Shown here: piece after piece, positions 19,769 to 29,834 of the stretch
Position numbering within the stretch: position 1 is the stretch's first letter
Layout of the letters: each line of letters starts with the position of its first letter
Assembly: GCA_019654215.1 (NCBI GenBank)
Contig: BPDI01000028.1
Location: forward strand, 1-39,236
DNA: 39,236 nt
From: Gammaproteobacteria bacterium
GTDB taxonomy: Bacteria; Pseudomonadota; Gammaproteobacteria; Pseudomonadales; Pseudohongiellaceae
Reading direction: 5' to 3'
Notes under the pieces: model-generated
Told to the model about the DNA's origin: nothing
The model's database searches: none
What the model saw: the letters and a program-made list of their open reading frames with translations, nothing else
Made by a program: the position numbers and the translations under genes

Positions 19769-20538
19769 AGTCGGACTTCTATTCCACGAGATGCCATATA
19801 CTGTTTGGCCTCTTCGATTGTGTATTCTCCAAAGTGAAAAATTGAAGCGGCGAGCACTGCATCCGCTTCACCTTCAAGAACACCTATTACTAGATGTTCT
19901 AAGTTTCCTACTCCTCCTGATGCGATGACAGGAACCTGTATAACCTGACTCACAGTTTTATTTAGAGCAAGATCGAAACCAATTTTAGTGCCATCGCGAT
20001 CCATGCTAGTAAGCAATATTTCCCCGGCACCGTATTCCACCATGCGCTTCACCCATTCGATTGCGTCAAGTCCTGTTGGATTACGACCGCCGTGAGTGAA
20101 TATCTCCCATTTCAAAGGTTCGCCTTCAGCAGAAACTTGTTTGGCGTCCACTGCCACAACGATGCATTGGGATCCAAAGCGCTCTGCTGCTTCGCGAACG
20201 AATTCAGGATTATTAACAGCAGCGGTATTAATAGCAACTTTGTCGGCACCGGCATTTAACATGATACGGATATCATCCAAAGTACGAATCCCACCACCAA
20301 CAGTTAGTGGAATAAATACCTGACCGGCGATCGCACTTACTGTATCAACAGTTGTGTTTCTGTCTTCATGACTGGCAGTAATGTCGAGAAATGTAATTTC
20401 ATCTGCGCCCGCGTCACAATAGCGCTTGGAAACTTCGACAGGATCTCCGGCATCACGAATATCGACAAACTTAACTCCCTTAACAACTCTTCCTTTGTCG
20501 CAGTCGAGACAGGGGATTATTCGCTTAGCGAGTGCCAC
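19765..20538 (-). CDS. hisF: HisF, imidazole glycerol phosphate synthase cyclase subunit
   Basis: 257 residues, full length. TIM-barrel partner of HisH; uses channelled ammonia to form imidazole glycerol phosphate and AICAR. Catalytic aspartates lie in [15 protein letters not shown] and [15 protein letters not shown]; phosphate loops are [12 protein letters not shown] and VIASGGVGN. It lies 11 bases downstream of hisA in a hisB-hisH-hisA-hisF run on the minus strand. Confidence 0.97.
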   Translation of the reverse strand: MALAKRIIPCLDCDKGRVVKGVKFVDIRDAGDPVEVSKRYCDAGADEITFLDITASHEDRNTTVDTVSAIAGQVFIPLTVGGGIRTLDDIRIMLNAGADKVAINTAAVNNPEFVREAAERFGSQCIVVAVDAKQVSAEGEPLKWEIFTHGGRNPTGLDAIEWVKRMVEYGAGEILLTSMDRDGTKIGFDLALNKTVSQVIQVPVIASGGVGNLEHLVIGVLEGEADAVLAASIFHFGEYTIEEAKQYMASRGIEVRL

Positions 20539-20549
20539 AATTATCCTCC

Positions 20550-21290
20550 CTACCCATCACAATAAGCTTGGGCTTCGGCTAAATCGAGCGTCCCTTCGTA
20601 AATTGCGCGCCCGATGATAGCACCGACTATTCCTGAACCTGTTTCCGTTTGTGCCGCAGCTTTCAAATTCAAGATGTCTGTTAGCTTTGCAATACCGCCA
20701 GAAGCAATTATTGGAATGGAACTTTGTTCCGCGAGTTCAACTGTTGCTTCGATGTTACAGCCCTGCATCATGCCATCTCTATCGATGTCAGTATAAATAA
20801 TTGCGGAAACGCCTAAATCAGAAAACTTTTGAGCAAGGTCAATTGCTGTAACTTCAGATACATCAGCCCAACCTTCTGTAGCGACATTCCCATCGACCGC
20901 ATCTAAACCGACAATAACTTTACCTAGAAAGGCCCCACAGGCTTGTTTTACAAGTTCTGGATCTTTCACTGCGGCAGTTCCGATAATGACAAAACTAACT
21001 CCAGCATCTATATAAAACTGAGCACTTTCGAGATTGCGAATGCCGCCACCAATCTGAACTGGCAACTCTGGGTATGCTTTAACAATTGCGGTCACTATCT
21101 CAGCATTAATCGGTGTACCGGCGAAGGCGCCATTCAAATCAACGATGTGTAATCGTTTCGCTCCCTGCTCTAACCAGTGGCCTGCCATCTTTACCGGGTC
21201 ATCGGAAAATACGGTTGAGTCTTCCATGCGCCCTTGACGCAATCTCACGCATTGGCCATCTTTTAAATCTATTGCAGGAATAACGAGCAT
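20550..21290 (-). CDS. hisA: HisA, ProFAR isomerase
   Basis: TIM-barrel isomerase of the fourth histidine step. I chose ATG 21290 ([17 protein letters not shown]), giving 246 residues; the frame is open six codons further, but this start abuts the hisH stop as TGATG, the usual coupled arrangement. Catalytic Asp in IPAIDLKDG and [13 protein letters not shown]; phosphate-binding glycines in [11 protein letters not shown] and [10 protein letters not shown]. Confidence 0.97.
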   Translation of the reverse strand: MLVIPAIDLKDGQCVRLRQGRMEDSTVFSDDPVKMAGHWLEQGAKRLHIVDLNGAFAGTPINAEIVTAIVKAYPELPVQIGGGIRNLESAQFYIDAGVSFVIIGTAAVKDPELVKQACGAFLGKVIVGLDAVDGNVATEGWADVSEVTAIDLAQKFSDLGVSAIIYTDIDRDGMMQGCNIEATVELAEQSSIPIIASGGIAKLTDILNLKAAAQTETGSGIVGAIIGRAIYEGTLDLAEAQAYCDG

Positions 21291-21946
21291 CAGGTTTGTC
21301 CACCCCATTGCAGAAAATTTTTCAGTAGTGTTAATCCAACTATCTGCGATTTCTCTGGATGGAACTGCGTGGCGAAAATATTGTCATCCGCCAAAGTTGC
21401 GACAAATTCCTTACCGTAAGAAGTAGTGCTGGTTATCTTAGTTGCATCATCTATGTTTACGTAATAACTATGAACGAAATAGAAGCGGCTATTGTCTGGC
21501 ACATCTTTCCAAAGAGGATGGGCTTGGGTTTGGGAAACTTTATTCCAGCCCATGTGAGGCACTTTCAATCTTTTGCCTTCCTCATCCGCAAGATCGTCAC
21601 CAAAATAACGCACATTTCCTTGCACAAAACCAAGACAGTCAACACCTTCATTTTCTTCGCTATGTTCCATTAACGCTTGCATACCAACACAAATTGCTAG
21701 GACTGGTTTGGTCTTCATAGCATCTTCAACAATCTGGCCTACATTTAATCGATTTATTTCTGCCATGCAATCGCGAATAGCCCCGACACCAGGAAAAATT
21801 ACGCGATCGGCTGATGCAATTAGCTTCGCATCGGGAGTGACTATAACTTCTGTCTCTTCACCAAGCTCACGACCGACATGCTCCACCGCTTTTGCGACGG
21901 AGTGAAGATTACCCATGCCATAATCGATAACTGCAACTTTATTCAT
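21290..21946 (-). CDS. hisH: HisH, glutaminase subunit of imidazole glycerol phosphate synthase
   Basis: 218 residues. Class I glutamine amidotransferase that supplies ammonia to HisF. Visible are [25 protein letters not shown], the nucleophile elbow [12 protein letters not shown] (Cys), and the His-Glu pair [11 protein letters not shown]. The stop shares a base with the hisA start. Confidence 0.97.
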   Translation of the reverse strand: MNKVAVIDYGMGNLHSVAKAVEHVGRELGEETEVIVTPDAKLIASADRVIFPGVGAIRDCMAEINRLNVGQIVEDAMKTKPVLAICVGMQALMEHSEENEGVDCLGFVQGNVRYFGDDLADEEGKRLKVPHMGWNKVSQTQAHPLWKDVPDNSRFYFVHSYYVNIDDATKITSTTSYGKEFVATLADDNIFATQFHPEKSQIVGLTLLKNFLQWGGQT

Positions 21947-22119
21947 TTAAATATGCGTTTGGCTAGCAGCAAAATAGAAAGCGTATGCTGACTAGAGAAA
22001 TGAAGAATTTTTTGTCAGAACGAGGCGGCAGCACACGGAGGACCTTAACGCATATGCCAACACTATAGGATTCGAGTATGGAGCCAACAAAGTTCTGGCA
22101 AAAAAGGGTCATTTCATCC

Positions 22120-22731
22120 CTATAACGAACCTTTCGTCGATGGAATTACTCCCGAAGCCCTCGGATCAATCTCAATTGCAATTCGTAACGCCCTGCCAAA
22201 CGCTTTAAATACTGTCTCTATCTGATGATGAGCGTTTTTGCCGCGAATGTTGTCTATATGCAAAGTTACAAATGCGTGATTTACGAATCCCTGAAAAAAC
22301 TCATGGAATAAGTCCACGTCGAAATTGCCAACGGTACCTTTTACAAAGTCCACATGGTACTCAAGCCCGGGTCGACCGGAGAAATCAATGACCACGCGAG
22401 AGAGCGCTTCATCGAGCGGCACGTAAGCATGTCCATAACGACGAATCCCAGTCTTTTCCAAAGCTTTATTGATAGCCTGACCCAGAGTAATGCCTATGTC
22501 TTCCACAGTGTGGTGGGCATCAATTTCCAGGTCCCCTTTGGCATTAATAGAAAGATCAAGTAGGCCGTGTCGGGCGATCTGGTCCAACATATGGTCGAGA
22601 AATGGAAGACCAGTCTCAACTTCGAGCTGGCCCGAACCATCCAAATCGATTGAAACGGAGATTTGTGTTTCTTTCGTATTCCGCTCAACACTCGCCCGGC
22701 GGGTATTTTGTATGGGAGCTGTGTCGCTCAT
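22120..22731 (-). CDS. hisB: HisB, imidazoleglycerol-phosphate dehydratase (monofunctional)
   Basis: Dehydrates imidazole glycerol phosphate; Mn-dependent 24-mer. About 203 residues from the second ATG (22731, [18 protein letters not shown]), which has CAGGA upstream; a first ATG at 22761 would add ten residues. Duplicated metal-site motifs: [15 protein letters not shown] with [11 protein letters not shown], and [14 protein letters not shown] with [14 protein letters not shown]. It lacks the phosphatase domain of the fused enterobacterial HisB. A gap of 173 bases separates it from hisH, in which I see nothing. Confidence 0.96.
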   Translation of the reverse strand: MSDTAPIQNTRRASVERNTKETQISVSIDLDGSGQLEVETGLPFLDHMLDQIARHGLLDLSINAKGDLEIDAHHTVEDIGITLGQAINKALEKTGIRRYGHAYVPLDEALSRVVIDFSGRPGLEYHVDFVKGTVGNFDVDLFHEFFQGFVNHAFVTLHIDNIRGKNAHHQIETVFKAFGRALRIAIEIDPRASGVIPSTKGSL

Positions 22732-22897
22732 TGGGGGTCCTGATTTAACGAAAGTGCGCATTATAATGCTGGCTTCAAGGAAGGGGAAGGCAGAAGAATT
22801 AAGCGTCTAAGTGAGGAGATCAGCAGCTTTCCGGCCATTAATCAAAGATTGCAGCAACGGTGCACAGCTAAAACCATTCCGGTACACTTCATTTCAC

Positions 22898-24940
22898 ATG
22901 AATTTGAAAATATTTTTTAAAGCATTGGGCGTTTTCGTTGTCCTTGTAACCGTTGCAGGGATAGTACTTATTAGTTCAATAAACAGTGAACGCAACAAGC
23001 TTGCCATTCAGGAAGCGATACTTGGTTGGACGGGTTATGAACTGACCATAGCTGGCGAAATCAACATTAATTTATTTCCCACTCTTGGGATTACTCTTAA
23101 CGATGTGCGGTTTCGCAATCCTGCATTTAATCAGGAGCTTGCGTCGACCACTGCTGCTGTATTAACTATAGATATTCTCGCTTTATTGCGTGGCGAAATA
23201 TACGTGCGTGAATTAAGCGCCGACGATTTCCATATCAATATATATTCCGATGCAACAGGAACAAATATTTGGACAATTGAGAATCCGATATCAGAAGAAT
23301 CAGTTTCCCAAGAAACAGAATCGATTATTGGAAACCAAGACGAAAAAAATATACTTCCCTTATCTTTTGAGCGTATCCGCATTGCTAATGCCAGTGTTGA
23401 TATTCAAAACGTGCGCCAAGGCTTGCGTTACAGCATTAATAATTTAAATGTCGATAGCCGCGATACCAACATCGAAGGAAAACCATTCGAACTCAACCTA
23501 AATTTTAATTATCTTAATAACGGCATGAGCACTCCTTTGCTGATGGGACTGCGTAGTACGATTACTGCTGATTTAAATAATGGCAACGTCGATATTGCTG
23601 ATATTAATTTCTCAATCACTCCTGTATTAATAACCGGCGGCATTACAGTTCAAGATCTTAATGAGAGAGCGACTTACGAAGGGTTATTGGAATCCAACAA
23701 CTTCGATGTCATGGGATTACTGCAAACGCTTGGCTATGCTGAGCCACCGGAAGAATTTTTAGGTGAAGTAACTTCCTCTCAGGACTTCGGCTTTAATCTG
23801 GAATTTAATGGTGATGGAGCACAACTGACGCTTGCCGACTTCAGCGCCACACTTGGCAATACAGAAATACAAGCCAATGCCGACATCCGCTTTGCAACGG
23901 AATTCGTCCCTACCAATGTACGTTATGAAGTAATAACCAGCAGCATCGACTTCTCACCATTTGCTCCAACTGAGGAAAGCGACGAAGAAGCCTCAGACGA
24001 GAACAACTTCCCTGCAGCTGTACCGCAATCGCAACGAGGCAATGACATTGAGTTGCCTTTCGATCCGTTGCAATCCTTCAACGTACTTGGGAGTGTCGCT
24101 ATCGAATCTATAAAAGCGAACGATTTGGTAATACAAGATGTAAATTTATTTACTAACGTTGAAGATGGTGTGTTGGACATTGAATTACAACCAACTAGTT
24201 TGTATGACGGCACAGCACAAGGATTGATTCGCGTAGATAACAGAGGGAGTGATGTTAAAGTAGAAACCCAGCTCATTCTCAACCAATTAAGCGTCTCTGA
24301 ATTCGCGCCAGCGATCTCACGCTTAAATACTGTGACGGGTCAGTTAGATGTTGAAGCAAATTATTCAGCAACAGGATCAACTTCGAATGAACTACTAAAC
24401 AGTTTAAGTGGCTCGACAACCTTTGTCATAACTGACAATAGCGTTGATATAGGCCTTATCAAGCAGGTATTTACTGCCATTGCAGCCTTCAGTCCTTCAG
24501 GAGAGTCCATCCAGCAATGGCCTGACGTCATACGGTTCAGTGAGCTTGGGGGCTACATCCTAATGGAGGATGGCATCACCGAAAACCAGAATGTGAAATT
24601 ACGCATGGATAATTTCGATGTCAGTGGCAATGGTGGCATCGATCTGGCTGCAGGCACGTTTAACTACGCTCTTCAGTTCGGCATTCTAGGCCCACCAGCA
24701 CCTCAAACGATCCCTATCAATGATCTCTACCATGACATCCCATGGCCGGTTGCGTGTAATGCTAGTTTTGCGGACGAAGTGAGCCAATATTGTCGACCTG
24801 ATTTCACCCGAGTAAGAGAAATTTTTTCACAACTTGGAACGAATGCATTACGCAATCGTTTGCAGGAAGAAATTATGGATCAAGTGCCGGAAGAGCTTGA
24901 GGAAACAGCTCGGGGATTGTTGCGTAGGATTCTAAACTAG
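22898..24940 (+). CDS. AsmA-family protein
   Basis: 680 residues from ATG 22898; the frame is open upstream but those 29 codons look non-coding. One N-terminal membrane helix (ALGVFVVLVTVAGIVLISSI), then the AsmA domain (WTGYELTIAGEININLFPTLGITLNDV, in two strands) and a long beta-rich periplasmic region ending in the conserved C-terminal part (VTGQLDVEANYSATGSTSNE, NGGIDLAAGTFNYALQFG). By family, probably a bridge-like protein for lipid transport or outer-membrane homeostasis. Divergent from hisB; mutY starts six bases after its stop. Confidence 0.9.
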   Translation: MNLKIFFKALGVFVVLVTVAGIVLISSINSERNKLAIQEAILGWTGYELTIAGEININLFPTLGITLNDVRFRNPAFNQELASTTAAVLTIDILALLRGEIYVRELSADDFHINIYSDATGTNIWTIENPISEESVSQETESIIGNQDEKNILPLSFERIRIANASVDIQNVRQGLRYSINNLNVDSRDTNIEGKPFELNLNFNYLNNGMSTPLLMGLRSTITADLNNGNVDIADINFSITPVLITGGITVQDLNERATYEGLLESNNFDVMGLLQTLGYAEPPEEFLGEVTSSQDFGFNLEFNGDGAQLTLADFSATLGNTEIQANADIRFATEFVPTNVRYEVITSSIDFSPFAPTEESDEEASDENNFPAAVPQSQRGNDIELPFDPLQSFNVLGSVAIESIKANDLVIQDVNLFTNVEDGVLDIELQPTSLYDGTAQGLIRVDNRGSDVKVETQLILNQLSVSEFAPAISRLNTVTGQLDVEANYSATGSTSNELLNSLSGSTTFVITDNSVDIGLIKQVFTAIAAFSPSGESIQQWPDVIRFSELGGYILMEDGITENQNVKLRMDNFDVSGNGGIDLAAGTFNYALQFGILGPPAPQTIPINDLYHDIPWPVACNASFADEVSQYCRPDFTRVREIFSQLGTNALRNRLQEEIMDQVPEELEETARGLLRRILN

Positions 24941-24946
24941 CTAGCT

Positions 24947-25984
24947 GTGACCATATTTTCTGACAGTCTTCTTAAGTGGTTTAAACAACACGGACGACAC
25001 GACCTCCCTTGGCAACAAAACCCCACACCTTATCGTGTCTGGATTTCAGAAATCATGTTGCAGCAAACTCAAGTGGTAACTGTAATTCCATATTACCATC
25101 GCTTTATGGAACGCTTCCCAACTGCTAGCAATTTAGCAGCTGCAGAAACCGATCAAGTGCTTCACCTATGGAGTGGATTGGGCTACTACGCCCGTGCCCG
25201 CAACATGCATAATGCAGCCAAGAGGGTCGTAGAAAACTTCGGGGGTGAATTTCCACAATCAGTCGAAGAACTTGAAAATCTGCCGGGCATAGGTCGTTCA
25301 ACTGCGGGGGCAATCGCAGCATTAAGTATGAATCTTCGTGCTCCCATTTTGGACGGAAACGTAAAACGAGTATTAACTCGATTTCATGCAATTGAAGGCT
25401 GGCCGGAACAAACTAAAGTTAAAAACGAATTATGGCAGATTGCAGAACAGCTCACTCCTAAAAAAGATGTAGCTGCTTATACACAGGCAATTATGGATCT
25501 AGGCGCAACTATTTGTACACGTTCCGGTCCAATTTGCAATGCATGCCCGCTCAATGAATCTTGCGTTGCTTTTAACTCACAAGAGGTCGAACAATATCCA
25601 GGAAAGAAACCGAAAAAGAAGTTGCCAGTTAAATCCATAGCGATGCTTATTTTTCAAAACGAATTAGGAGAAGTTTATCTAGAGAAGCGCCCTCCGAGCG
25701 GAATTTGGGGATCGCTGTACTCATTTCCGGAAAGCAGAACAGACAATATAGATTCATCGATTAGCTCATTAAACGGTTTTTCAATAACTGAAAATAGAAA
25801 ATCTCTGAACCCACTAAGACACACTTTTTCTCACTATCATTTGAATATCCTACCTGAACTTGTTTCTGTGAAGAAAAATACCAATGCGATTGCTGAATCA
25901 GACCGCTGGCTTTGGTACCCTCTAGATCATTCCTTGGAAGTTGGCTTAGCAGCACCGGTAAAAAAGCTGCTTTACAATCTCTAG
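24947..25984 (+). CDS. mutY: MutY, adenine DNA glycosylase
   Basis: 345 residues from a GTG start. Removes adenine mispaired with 8-oxoguanine. Endonuclease-III fold: catalytic Glu in ISEIMLQQTQV, helix-hairpin-helix LENLPGIGRSTAGAI, catalytic Asp in LDGNVKRVLTR, four-cysteine iron-sulfur cluster CTRSGPICNACPLNESC, then the C-terminal NUDIX-like 8-oxoG recognition domain (EKRPPSGIWGSLYSFPE, LRHTFSHYHL). Directly follows the asmA-like gene and precedes yggX, as in related genomes. Confidence 0.97.
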   Translation: MTIFSDSLLKWFKQHGRHDLPWQQNPTPYRVWISEIMLQQTQVVTVIPYYHRFMERFPTASNLAAAETDQVLHLWSGLGYYARARNMHNAAKRVVENFGGEFPQSVEELENLPGIGRSTAGAIAALSMNLRAPILDGNVKRVLTRFHAIEGWPEQTKVKNELWQIAEQLTPKKDVAAYTQAIMDLGATICTRSGPICNACPLNESCVAFNSQEVEQYPGKKPKKKLPVKSIAMLIFQNELGEVYLEKRPPSGIWGSLYSFPESRTDNIDSSISSLNGFSITENRKSLNPLRHTFSHYHLNILPELVSVKKNTNAIAESDRWLWYPLDHSLEVGLAAPVKKLLYNL

Positions 25985-26019
25985 AAATTAACAGGCTTAT
26001 ATATTAAAGAAGAAAGACT

Positions 26020-26292
26020 ATGGCACGGATGGTGAATTGCAAAAAGTATGGTAAGGAAATGCCCGGTCTAACAGTACCGCCCTATCCTGGCCCCAAAGGT
26101 CAGGAAATCTATGCGACTGTGTCCCAGCAAGCCTGGCAGGAATGGCAGGCCCAACAAACCATGTTGATCAATGAGAAACAGCTAAACATGATGGATCCAG
26201 ATGCCAGGAAATACTTGACCGAGCAAATGGAAAATTTTTTCAATAATGACGACTACCATGTCGCCGAGGGATATATCCCACCGGAGGAGTGA
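26020..26292 (+). CDS. yggX: YggX, Fe(II)-trafficking / oxidative-damage protection protein
   Basis: 90 residues, family length. Conserved MVNCKKYGKEMPGL with its single cysteine, PPYPGPKGQ, and AWQEWQAQQTMLINEKQLNM. Protects iron-sulfur proteins from oxidative damage. Next to mutY in many gammaproteobacteria, which fits a shared oxidative-stress role. Confidence 0.96.
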   Translation: MARMVNCKKYGKEMPGLTVPPYPGPKGQEIYATVSQQAWQEWQAQQTMLINEKQLNMMDPDARKYLTEQMENFFNNDDYHVAEGYIPPEE

Positions 26293-26306
26293 ATCCGGCG
26301 CCATTC

Positions 26307-26335
26307 TTGACTCTCAAGCACTAAAAATATCTAAT
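26307..26335 (+). promoter_or_regulatory. Likely sigma70 promoter of tRNA-Phe
   Basis: TTGACT at 26307-26312, a 17-base spacer, then TCTAAT at 26330-26335, followed by a GC-rich discriminator (ACGCCGC) typical of stringently controlled stable-RNA promoters. The predicted start is near 26342, about 60 bases before the mature tRNA. Confidence 0.65.
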
Positions 26336-26400
26336 ACGCCGCTTGATTAATTGCCCAAAAGATCGGTTTTTGGCTTAAAGAACGCAGTAGCCCAAAAATA

Positions 26401-26476
<76 letters not shown>

Positions 26477-26885
26477 TCCTTTTCAATTCCATAGGGGACA
26501 CATTTCACAGCCTTAAGTTGTTAAGTTGTGCGTGTACCCTCGAACTCACTTTGATTGTTGACTGCAGTCCAGAAAGTCTCAGCCCGCTTACTCTCAGGTG
26601 AGATAAGGAACTGCAACCCCCCCCGGGTAGCAGCACTAGCGAGAATAATGAACTAATAGTTCAATAATTGAACTCCGAATTTTCTTCCGATATTTGTCTC
26701 CTTCCAAATTTTCTTCTTACCCATAATGCTTTTCTTCTTAACCCATAATCTATGAATATATTGCTATTCTTCGACCTTAAAGAGAAAATGCGGCCTGTGA
26801 ATGCTTATCTGGGTAGTAATTTAATTTCAGTATTAAGTTCGTTTTTGTAAGCATAATTATAAATCTGTCTAGGGGACAATGAACG
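26477..26885 (+). other. Intergenic region between tRNA-Phe and the TonB receptor gene
   Basis: About 400 AT-rich bases with no credible ORF on either strand. It contains a short C-run, a set of GAACT/AGTTC half-sites (listed separately), and the octamer AGGGGACA twice, shortly after the tRNA and just before the receptor start. No copy of the tRNA 3' end, no integrase and no insertion-sequence ends were recognised. Confidence 0.6.
26650..26674. repeat. Overlapping palindromes built from GAACT/AGTTC half-sites
   Basis: GAACT (26650-26654), AGTTC (26658-26662) and GAACT (26670-26674) form two nested inverted repeats: GAACTAATAGTTC, and AGTTCAATAATTGAACT with seven-base arms. It lies about 210 bases before the TonB receptor start. 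It could be an operator for a dimeric regulator or a small hairpin. There is no T-run, so a terminator is unlikely. Confidence 0.45.
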
Positions 26886-29681
26886 ATGATAAAAAAAGGT
26901 CTAGTTCACTTAGGATCTGTACTTGCAATAGTAGGATTTCCTTCAAGTGATGTTCTGGCACAGGACGAGACTATCGAAGAGATAGCCGTAACAGGCACGA
27001 GAATCCGGGGTGCTAATCCGGATAGCTTCTCCCCTGTGTCGATAATCAATCAAGAACAAATTCAGATTTCCGGAAAAATTTCTATCGGTGAACTTCTCCA
27101 AGAAATGCCCTCCCAAGGTTCTGGTTTAAATCGAAACTACAACAACGGGGGTGATGGCTCCGTGCGAATGGATTTTCGCAATCTTGGGGGAGGAAGAACT
27201 CTCGTTCTGGTTGATGGCAAACGTTGGATAAATAGCGGGGAAGGAGCTAACAGCTCAGTTGACCTTAATACAATCCCGACAGCTTCTATTGAACGGGTTG
27301 AGATTCTTAAGGACGGCGCATCAGCTGTTTATGGCTCAGATGCCATAGGTGCTGTAATTAACATAATTACCAAAGATAATTATGAAGGCGTTGAGTTCCA
27401 AGCTCAAACTGGCGAGTACTATGATGGAGGAGGGCTAGCAAATAGCTATCAAGTTACTGCAGGTACCTCATTCGACCGAGGTTCTTTTATGTTTGGTGCT
27501 TCTCTTGTTGAAGTTGAAGACCTTCATAATAGCGATAGAAAACAAACAGCTGCTAGACCGTCTTTCGGTGGATCCTCGGGAACACCGCAAGGTCGTTTAG
27601 CCTACGGAGGAGTTGTTCCTGGGTGCAGCAACTGGCAGCCAAATGAAGGAACTAGTGGGTCCTCCCCTTCTGATTTTCGCTGTTGGACTAGCCCTGACGA
27701 TCGCTTTAATTACAATCCCTACAATTATGTTGAGACTCCAAGCGACCGAGTAAATCTATTTGCCAAAGGTCGTTATAACCTAATGGAATCGACTGACCTT
27801 ACACTATTTGGTACCTATCAAAATCGTGAGTCAGACCAACTTTTAGCGCCAATGCCACTTTTCTATGGTTTTGGTGACTTTGGGGGCGGTGAGGGAATTT
27901 CAAGAAATAACCCCTACAACCCATTTGGACTAGAGTTCTGTGATCTTACAGGCATGTCTGTAGAAGGTAAGTCTTGCAATGCTACTAATTACCCAGATGG
28001 TTATGCCACTGGTTGGTTGGGACGAAGGCTGTTAGAGGCTGGTAATCGAAATTTCATTCAAGACACACAAACTTATCGATTTGAAATGGGAATCGAAACT
28101 GAAATTGAAGGTTGGGACGTTTCAGCATATGCAATAACAGGCCAAAACAAAAATGTCACAACTACTGAAGGGCTTTTAAATACTGGAAATATAAAGAAAG
28201 CCTTGGCAGGAGATTGCACCAGCCCATGTGTGCCGTTGAATATTTTTGGTGGACAAGGTGCAAACAGCAAGTACCTCGGAGATGGACTATGGAGTGGCGA
28301 TGGTTCCATTACGCCGGAAATGGTCGATTACATTACCTTTCAAGCTCACGACACTGGCAGAAATGAGATGAAAAGCTATGGTTTCGATGTGGTTGGTGAG
28401 CTTGGAGCGCTAGCAGCGGGACCCGTAGGAGTCGCCTTTGGCTACGAATTCCGAGAAGAAAAAGGAGGTTTTTCGCCTGATGCCTTCATCGCAGCGGGAT
28501 TGTCTTCTGGTAATGCGGCAAGCCCAGTCTCTGGAGAATACGAGGTCGATGAATGGTATGTAGAATTAGCAGTGCCAATTATTGAAGGCCTCGATCTAAG
28601 CCTGGCAAGTCGATACTCTGATTACTCTAGCTTCGGTGACACGACAAACTCTAAGGTTGGCTTAACTTTTTCTCCAGCTGATCTAATAACTTTTAGAGCA
28701 ACATATTCTGAAGGTTTCAGGGCTCCATCCATTGGTGCGCTGTATAGCGGCAACAACGATAGCTACCCTGATTTGGCTGATCCTTGCGACGTTAACGCCA
28801 GTAACTTTACAGGAAGTGGATCGACGCAGGCTGGCCGCTGTGCGGCGGATGGCGTTCCTGCAGGTTTTACCCAACCTAATACACAGATTAGAACCACGGT
28901 TGGCGGCAACCCTGATGTTCAACCTGAGGAATCAGAAGGTTATAACTTTGGAGTGATTATAAATCCTATAGAAAATCTGTCTCTCTACTTTGACTATTAC
29001 GATATCGAAATTACAGACACAATTTCTTCTATTGGATCCCAGTTGATTCTAAACGGCTGCTATCAGGGAACAAACCCCGCGTACTGTAGCCTAGTTACTA
29101 GATTGCCAACTGGTTACGTCAAAGATCTGCGAAATACAACCAATAACATTGGTCAAGTAGAAACTTCTGGTTATGAAATAACAGCTACTTACGATTGGGA
29201 TAGCAGTTTCGGAAGCTGGAGAGCTGTTGCAGACTTCGCATTTTTAGAAGATTACGATGTAACCAAAGCCAATGGTTCAATCGAGCATTACGCTGGATTC
29301 ATCATTGGTAATGCCAGAGATCAGTTTAAAGATGTAAAAGGTAATCTGCAGTTATTCTGGTCACAAGGGAATTTGTCAGCTTCAGCTACTGCTCAATATC
29401 ACAGCGAGTCTGACGGAGTCGCAGGAACAGTGCCGAAAACGTTATCTGACGGAACTAAAGATGCTGGGGACTCACGAAGAACATTGGATGAGACTTGGTA
29501 CCTTGATGTTCAAGCTTCATACAATTTAGAGGAATACAATTCTATAATTTCAGTTGGAATTGATAACCTGTTAGATGAAGATCCACCATATTTCCCTGAC
29601 AGTTTTGCAAATGACTTTGACCCTTCTTACCGAACTTGGGGTTCTCAATTTTGGTACGCTAGGTTAACTACCCGATTCTAG
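26886..29681 (+). CDS. TonB-dependent outer-membrane receptor
   Basis: 931 residues, intact. Signal peptide (KKGLVHLGSVLAIVGFPSSDVLAQ, in parts; cleavage near residue 25), a TonB-box-like segment EEIAVTGTRIRG, plug domain (RTLVLVDGKRW, IERVEILKDGASAVYGSDAIGAVINII in pieces), then a 22-strand type barrel ending in WYARLTTRF with the terminal Phe needed for Bam insertion. Paired cysteines lie in predicted extracellular loops (CSNWQPNEG, CDLTGM...CNATN, CTSPC). The plug resembles the large marine class for peptides or carbohydrates rather than a classical siderophore receptor, but the substrate cannot be read from sequence. No ExbB/ExbD/TonB or regulator gene adjoins it. Confidence 0.93.
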   Translation: MIKKGLVHLGSVLAIVGFPSSDVLAQDETIEEIAVTGTRIRGANPDSFSPVSIINQEQIQISGKISIGELLQEMPSQGSGLNRNYNNGGDGSVRMDFRNLGGGRTLVLVDGKRWINSGEGANSSVDLNTIPTASIERVEILKDGASAVYGSDAIGAVINIITKDNYEGVEFQAQTGEYYDGGGLANSYQVTAGTSFDRGSFMFGASLVEVEDLHNSDRKQTAARPSFGGSSGTPQGRLAYGGVVPGCSNWQPNEGTSGSSPSDFRCWTSPDDRFNYNPYNYVETPSDRVNLFAKGRYNLMESTDLTLFGTYQNRESDQLLAPMPLFYGFGDFGGGEGISRNNPYNPFGLEFCDLTGMSVEGKSCNATNYPDGYATGWLGRRLLEAGNRNFIQDTQTYRFEMGIETEIEGWDVSAYAITGQNKNVTTTEGLLNTGNIKKALAGDCTSPCVPLNIFGGQGANSKYLGDGLWSGDGSITPEMVDYITFQAHDTGRNEMKSYGFDVVGELGALAAGPVGVAFGYEFREEKGGFSPDAFIAAGLSSGNAASPVSGEYEVDEWYVELAVPIIEGLDLSLASRYSDYSSFGDTTNSKVGLTFSPADLITFRATYSEGFRAPSIGALYSGNNDSYPDLADPCDVNASNFTGSGSTQAGRCAADGVPAGFTQPNTQIRTTVGGNPDVQPEESEGYNFGVIINPIENLSLYFDYYDIEITDTISSIGSQLILNGCYQGTNPAYCSLVTRLPTGYVKDLRNTTNNIGQVETSGYEITATYDWDSSFGSWRAVADFAFLEDYDVTKANGSIEHYAGFIIGNARDQFKDVKGNLQLFWSQGNLSASATAQYHSESDGVAGTVPKTLSDGTKDAGDSRRTLDETWYLDVQASYNLEEYNSIISVGIDNLLDEDPPYFPDSFANDFDPSYRTWGSQFWYARLTTRF

Positions 29682-29708
29682 GGCTGTAACTAAGTCAAGT
29701 GCTCACCC

Positions 29709-29742
29709 AAAAAACCCGAGCTTATTTAAGCTCGGGTTTTTT
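29709..29742. terminator. Bidirectional rho-independent terminator
   Basis: Perfect 15-base inverted repeat (AAAAAACCCGAGCTT / AAGCTCGGGTTTTTT) with a four-base loop, 27 bases after the TonB receptor stop. A-run and T-run on opposite sides make it work in both directions, also for the minus-strand metalloprotease that ends at 29835. Confidence 0.94.
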
Positions 29743-29834
29743 CTTTTCTTAGTTCGGCTTTTTAAGATGTCCAATATGGGGGTTCTACAGTTTTTAGAAG
29801 GTTTAGGTAGAAAGTAGTTGGGTTGGCGTTGACC

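Noticed and set aside
22811..22897. In-frame N-terminal extension of the AsmA-like protein
   Set aside because: The added 29 residues are not protein-like and would place the signal-anchor helix internally; ATG 22898 gives the usual start.
26353..26375. Hairpin-like GCCCAAAA...TTTTTGGC before tRNA-Phe
   Set aside because: The arms pair imperfectly and it lies between promoter and tRNA; probably part of the 5' leader, too weak to call a terminator or regulator.
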